The notes under the pieces: generated by a model
The model's database searches: none
Told to the model about the DNA's origin: nothing
Seen by the model: the letters and a program-made list of their open reading frames with translations, nothing else
Shown here: one piece after another, positions 60,287 to 64,000 of the stretch
Position numbering within the stretch: the stretch's first letter is position 1
Layout: each line of letters begins with the position of its first letter
DNA from: Pseudoduganella flava
GTDB lineage: Bacteria; Pseudomonadota; Gammaproteobacteria; Burkholderiales; Burkholderiaceae_D
Reading direction: 5' to 3'
DNA: 64,000 bases
Assembly: GCF_007830495.1 (NCBI RefSeq)
Contig: NZ_VLKW01000005.1
Span: 305,641 to 369,640 of the forward strand
Program-made: the position numbers and the translations under genes

Positions 60287-62799
60287 CGGTGCCGGACGAC
60301 GCCGGCCTCGCGTCCGCCGAGGCCGCGCGCCGCCTGGCCCGCGACGGCCCGAACGCGCTGCCCGAGCGCGAAGCGCGCACCGCATGGACCATTGCCGCCG
60401 ATGCGGCGCGCGAACCGATGTTCCTGCTGCTGTGCGGCGCCGCCCTCCTCTACCTGCTGCTGGGCGAGGCGCTGGAAGGCGGCGTGCTGGCCCTGATGGT
60501 CGGCGTGACGATCGGCATGACGCTTTACCAGGAAGGCAAGACGGAACGGGCGCTGCAGGCGTTGCGCGAGCTGGGCAGCCCGCTCGCGCTTGTGCTGCGC
60601 GACGGTACCAAGCAGCGCATCCCGGCGCGCGACCTCGTCGCCGGCGACGTCATCCTGCTGGCCGAGGGAGCGCGCGTGCCGGCCGATGCGCTGCTGCTGT
60701 CCTGCCACGGCATCATGGCCGACGAAGCGCTGCTGTCCGGCGAATCGGTCCCCGTGCGCAAGGCCGTGGCGGCCGGCGATCCGGGTCCGGCGCGGCCGGG
60801 CGGCGACGACCAGCCGTGGGTCTATTCCGGCACGCTGATCGTGCAGGGCCAGGGCCGTGCCCGCGTCACGGCGACGGGGCCGCGCAGCGAGATCGGGCGG
60901 ATCGGCGCATCGCTCGGCACAGTCGTGCGGCCGCCGTCGCCGCTGCAACAGCAAAGCGCCCAGCTGGCACGCAGGTTCGCCGCGCTGGGACTCGGAATTA
61001 GCGCGCTGCTCGTGCTGGTGCTGGCCGCGCGCGACGGTCAGTGGCTGCAGGCGCTGCTGGCCGGCGTGGCGCTCGCGATCTCCGTGCTGCCGGAAGAGTT
61101 CACGGTGATCCTGACGGTGTTTCCCGCGCTGGGCGCGTGGCGGCTGGCGCGCGCCAACGTGCTGACGCGCCGCCTGGCCGCGATCGAAACGCTGGGCGCG
61201 ACGTCCGTGCTGTGCGTCGACAAGACGGGCACCTTGACGGAGAACCGGATGACGTTGCGCCGGCTGTGGCAACGCGGTATCGCGGCGCAGCCGGGGCCCG
61301 GCATGCCGCCGGCGCTGCTGGACGTGCTGCGCACGGCGCTGCTGGCCACGCCGGTCCGTTCCCACGATCCGCTCGAACACGCGCTGCAAGGCCGTGCCGG
61401 CCTGCTGCCCACCCCCGCCATCCCGCCGGGATGGACGCTCGTCCACGAATACCCGCTCAGTGCCGAGCGCCGTGCCTTGATGCAGGCCTGGCAGCCGGCG
61501 GACGGCGGCCCCGCGCTGCTGGCTGCGAAGGGCGCGCCTGAAACGGTGATCGCGCTGTGCCGTATCGCGCCGGCGCAGCGCGAGGCGGCCCTGCAAGCCG
61601 CGGCCGCCATGGCGGCGGACGGCCTGCGCGTGCTGGCTGTCGCCGCCGCGTTCCACGACGGCGCGTGGCCCGTGGACCCCGCCGGCCTGCCGTTCGAGCT
61701 GGCCGGCCTGTGCGCGCTGGAAGACCCGCTGCGTGCCGACATCCCGGCCGCCGTCGCCGCGTGCCAGGCGGCCGGCCTGCGCATCGTGATGATCACCGGC
61801 GACCATCCCGACACGGCGGCCGCCATCGCGCGCCAGGCGGGCTTGCGCAGCGCCGCCGTCGTGACGGGAGCGGAGCTGGAGGCGCTGGACCCGGCCGCGC
61901 TTGCCGAGCGGCTGGCGACGGTGGACGTGTGCGCGCGCATCGTGCCAGAACAGAAGCTGGCGATCGTGCAGGCGCTGCAGCGCGGGGGTGCCGTGGTCGG
62001 CATGACGGGCGACGGCGTCAACGACGCGCCGGCGTTGCGCGCGGCCGACGTGGGCATCGCGATGGGCAAGCGCGGCACCGACGTGGCGCGCGAGGCGGCC
62101 GAGCTGACCCTGCTGGACGACCGCTTCACATCGATCGTCGAGGCGATCGCGGCGGGCCGGCGTATCTTCGCCAACATGGGCAAGAGTATGGCGTACGTGG
62201 CCGCGATCCACGTGCCGATCGCCGGCATGGCGCTGCTGCCGGCGCTGTTCGGCTGGCCCGTGCTGCTGTATCCGCTGCACATCGTGTTCCTCGAACTGGT
62301 GATCGATCCGGCCTGCGCACTCGTGTTCGAGAACGAGCCGGCCGAGGACGACGCGATGCGCCGCCCGCCGCGCGCACGCGGCAGTCACCTGTTCAGCGGC
62401 GCCGCGATCGCCCGGGCCGTGCTGGAGGGGGGCGCGGTACTGGTGCTGCTGGCGGGCGCCTACGCATATGCCGTCGCGCACCTGCCGGCGCCGCAGGCCC
62501 GCGCATTCGGCTTTGCCGCGCTGGTACTGGCGAACCTCGCGTTGCTGCTGTCGCACCGGGGCCGGGACGGCAGCGCGCTGGCGGCGCTGCGCATCGCCAA
62601 CCCCGTGTTCTGGGCGATCGCCGCCGCGGCGCTGGCCGCGCTGGCGGTGACGTTGTACGTGCCGCCGGCCGCCGCGCTGTTCCGTTTCACGGTGCTGGAC
62701 GCGGGCCTGGCCGGCGCGGCGGCCGGCGTCGGCCTGCTCACGGTGGCGGTACTGGAACTGGCCGGGCGCCTCGTGCCGGCGCGCCGCCGGGCCGCCTGA
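60283..62799 (+). CDS. P-type cation-transporting ATPase (P2-like)
   Basis: The 838-residue inner membrane pump has the phosphorylation site DKTGTLT (about residue 315), the actuator SGES (TGES in most), the hinge TGDGVNDAPALRAADVGIAMG, and about 8 to 10 membrane spans. The span-4 ion site, usually PEGLP, is VLPEEFTVI; span 6 reads FLELVIDPACALVFENEP. These place it in a poorly characterised subgroup related to calcium-type ATPases. The transported ion cannot be read with certainty. The ATG overlaps the phaC stop and the two are co-translated. The stop codon directly abuts the stop of the convergent D-lactate dehydrogenase gene (TGATCA). Confidence 0.88.
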   Translation: MTVPDDAGLASAEAARRLARDGPNALPEREARTAWTIAADAAREPMFLLLCGAALLYLLLGEALEGGVLALMVGVTIGMTLYQEGKTERALQALRELGSPLALVLRDGTKQRIPARDLVAGDVILLAEGARVPADALLLSCHGIMADEALLSGESVPVRKAVAAGDPGPARPGGDDQPWVYSGTLIVQGQGRARVTATGPRSEIGRIGASLGTVVRPPSPLQQQSAQLARRFAALGLGISALLVLVLAARDGQWLQALLAGVALAISVLPEEFTVILTVFPALGAWRLARANVLTRRLAAIETLGATSVLCVDKTGTLTENRMTLRRLWQRGIAAQPGPGMPPALLDVLRTALLATPVRSHDPLEHALQGRAGLLPTPAIPPGWTLVHEYPLSAERRALMQAWQPADGGPALLAAKGAPETVIALCRIAPAQREAALQAAAAMAADGLRVLAVAAAFHDGAWPVDPAGLPFELAGLCALEDPLRADIPAAVAACQAAGLRIVMITGDHPDTAAAIARQAGLRSAAVVTGAELEALDPAALAERLATVDVCARIVPEQKLAIVQALQRGGAVVGMTGDGVNDAPALRAADVGIAMGKRGTDVAREAAELTLLDDRFTSIVEAIAAGRRIFANMGKSMAYVAAIHVPIAGMALLPALFGWPVLLYPLHIVFLELVIDPACALVFENEPAEDDAMRRPPRARGSHLFSGAAIARAVLEGGAVLVLLAGAYAYAVAHLPAPQARAFGFAALVLANLALLLSHRGRDGSALAALRIANPVFWAIAAAALAALAVTLYVPPAAALFRFTVLDAGLAGAAAGVGLLTVAVLELAGRLVPARRRAA

Positions 62800-63828
62800 T
62801 CACGCGGCCGGCAGCAGGTGCGCGCACGGCTGGCCGGCGCGCCAGCACTCCAGGTTGTCGAAGGTGATCGCGGCGATCTCGCGCAGCGCCTCGATCGTGA
62901 AAAAGCCCTGGTGGCCCGTGATCAGCACGTTCGGGAACGTCGTCAGGCGGCCGAACACGTCGTCGGCGATGATCTCGGACGAATGGTCGCGGAAGAACAG
63001 CGCGCTTTCCTGCTCGTAGACGTCGATCGCCAGCGCGCCGAGCCGGCGCGACTTCAACGCGCCGATCACGGCGGTCGTGTCGATCAGGCCGCCGCGCGAC
63101 GTGTTCACCAGCATCGCGCCCTGCTTCATGCGCCCCAGGGTCGCGTGGTTGATCAGGTGGTGGGTGGCCGGCATCAACGGGCAATGCAGCGATACGATGT
63201 CCGATTCGGCCAGCAGGTCGTCCAGCGGCACCATGCTGCCCAGTTCCTCGAACGCGGGCGCCGGATACGGATCGTGGCCCAGCACCCGGCAGCCGAAGCC
63301 GCGCAGGATGCGCGCCGTGGCCAGGCCGATCTTGCCGGTACCGACGATGCCGGCCGTCTTGCCGTGCAGGTTGAACCCCAGCAGCCCATCGAGGGCGAAA
63401 TTGCCTTCGCGGACGCGGTTCCACGCCCGGTGCGTGTGGCGGTTCAACGTGAGGATCATCGCCAGCGCATGCTCGGCCACGGCTTCCGGCGAGTAGGCGG
63501 GCACGCGGGCGGCAAACATGCCGAGGCCGGCCAGCGTGCCCAGGTCGACGTTGTTGAAGCCGGCGCAGCGCAGCAGCACCGCGCGCACGCCGGCATCGTG
63601 CAGCTTGTGCAGCACGGCCGCGTCCAGCACGTCGTTGACGAACACGCACACGGCGTCGCAGCCTTGGGCCAGCACGGCGGTGCCGATATCGAGCGCGGTG
63701 TCGTGATAGACGATGTCGACGCTCGCGCGGCCATGCTGGGCAAGGCCGGCACGCGCTTCCTCGAAGAAGCGGCGGTCGTACGGCTGGGCGGAAAACAGCG
63801 CCAGCCGGGTCGATTGCGGTACGGCCAT
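62800..63828 (-). CDS. ldhA: Fermentative D-lactate dehydrogenase (2-hydroxyacid dehydrogenase family)
   Basis: The enzyme reduces pyruvate to D-lactate with NADH, or the reverse. The 342-residue protein has the family pattern: RCAGFNNVDL, YSPEAVAEHALAMIL, the NAD motif GTGKIGLATARIL (about 150), HCPLMPATHHLI, VNTSRGGLIDT with the catalytic Arg nearby, and the His/Glu region DVYEQE and TGHQGFFT. These match LdhA more closely than other hydroxyacid dehydrogenases. ATG 63828 has AAAGGA upstream; a frame extension to 63867 is unsupported. Its position behind a probable Crp/Fnr gene and next to stress genes suggests use under oxygen limitation. Confidence 0.9.
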   Translation of the reverse strand: MAVPQSTRLALFSAQPYDRRFFEEARAGLAQHGRASVDIVYHDTALDIGTAVLAQGCDAVCVFVNDVLDAAVLHKLHDAGVRAVLLRCAGFNNVDLGTLAGLGMFAARVPAYSPEAVAEHALAMILTLNRHTHRAWNRVREGNFALDGLLGFNLHGKTAGIVGTGKIGLATARILRGFGCRVLGHDPYPAPAFEELGSMVPLDDLLAESDIVSLHCPLMPATHHLINHATLGRMKQGAMLVNTSRGGLIDTTAVIGALKSRRLGALAIDVYEQESALFFRDHSSEIIADDVFGRLTTFPNVLITGHQGFFTIEALREIAAITFDNLECWRAGQPCAHLLPAA

Positions 63829-63874
63829 CGGGGTCCTTTCAGTTGACGGGCCCGCCGATTCTAGCAAAGGACCG

Positions 63875-64000
63875 TCAGGCGGCGCGCTGCTGCCGTTCGT
63901 CGAGCGCCGGTTGCAGGCCGGCGGCCAGCGCCACCAGCGCCTCGCGGTCGGTCAGCTCGACCGAGCGCTTGTTCAGCGTGATCCAGCCGTTCTGGCGGAA
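63875..64000 (-). CDS. C-terminal end of a probable Crp/Fnr-family regulator, truncated by the window
   Basis: Only the last 41 residues lie in the window: FRQNGWITLNKRSVELTD, then REALVALAAGLQPAL and a short tail. This resembles the wing that follows the helix-turn-helix of Crp/Fnr regulators (LxxxGxIxxxxRxIxLxDxxxL). It lies 46 nt upstream of the ldhA start and on the same strand, so they may be co-transcribed. The assignment is based on this short segment and on context, including the FNR-type box at 57512-57525. Confidence 0.5.
   Translation of the reverse strand, partial: FRQNGWITLNKRSVELTDREALVALAAGLQPALDERQQRAA

Overview
The window is GC-rich, densely coded DNA from a Gram-negative bacterium. 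It most resembles a member of the Oxalobacteraceae (Massilia, Duganella or Pseudoduganella type). Supporting signs are a VPEP/PEP-CTERM sorting signal, a caa3-type oxidase, a PhaC polyester synthase, two TonB-dependent receptors, a VgrG/DUF4123/Tle1 type VI secretion module, and palindromic repeat families of the GGGGTCAGACCCC and GGGACTGTCCC kind. The taxon is an inference from gene content and style; there is no rRNA or tRNA gene to settle it.

Layout. 1-8.7 kb: a TonB receptor (cut by the left edge) overlapping a two-domain beta-propeller phytase, then a purine permease, galactokinase and a family 2 glycoside hydrolase. 8.9-11.5 kb: one long protein joining a glycosyltransferase to a UDP-galactopyranose-mutase-like flavoprotein. 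11.5-17.5 kb: repeats, a thioredoxin-reductase-like flavoprotein, a Thr/Gly repeat protein, a Cys-rich copper-storage-like protein, an exported esterase, topoisomerase IB and a DUF481 outer membrane protein. 17.5-22.6 kb: a caa3-type terminal oxidase operon (lipoprotein cytochrome c, subunit II with fused cytochrome c, fused subunits I+III, small membrane protein) with a divergent diheme cytochrome c. 22.6-30.3 kb: AI-2E family permease, MsbA, an anchor protein with an internal PEP-CTERM signal overlapping a zinc metalloprotease, a small unknown protein and an MFS transporter.

30.4-42.9 kb is a type VI secretion effector island. It has a 5'-truncated vgrG duplicate and a 705-residue peptidoglycan-degrading effector with LysM, M15-like peptidase and T4-type lysozyme modules, next to a candidate immunity protein. 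A full-length VgrG follows, then a DUF4123 adaptor and a Tle1-type lipase (DUF2235) bracketed by two paralogous DUF3304 lipoproteins. The lipase block is visibly less GC-rich, which suggests later acquisition.

43.8-50.0 kb holds two orphan ABC-type substrate-binding proteins followed, 1 nt later, by a 1338-residue hybrid kinase with phosphorelay, GGDEF and EAL domains: a likely ligand-sensing c-di-GMP circuit. A decayed IS1595-type transposase follows. 51.0-56.6 kb is the most unusual metabolic locus: a thiamine-diphosphate enzyme coupled to two citrate-synthase-fold proteins that both seem to lack the usual catalytic residues, then a TonB receptor. I do not recognise a described pathway.

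56.6-64 kb: a 99-bp tandem repeat, Hsp20, an FNR-type box, a universal stress protein, PHA synthase, a P-type ATPase, D-lactate dehydrogenase and the end of a probable Crp/Fnr regulator. This group looks like a low-oxygen/energy-stress module.
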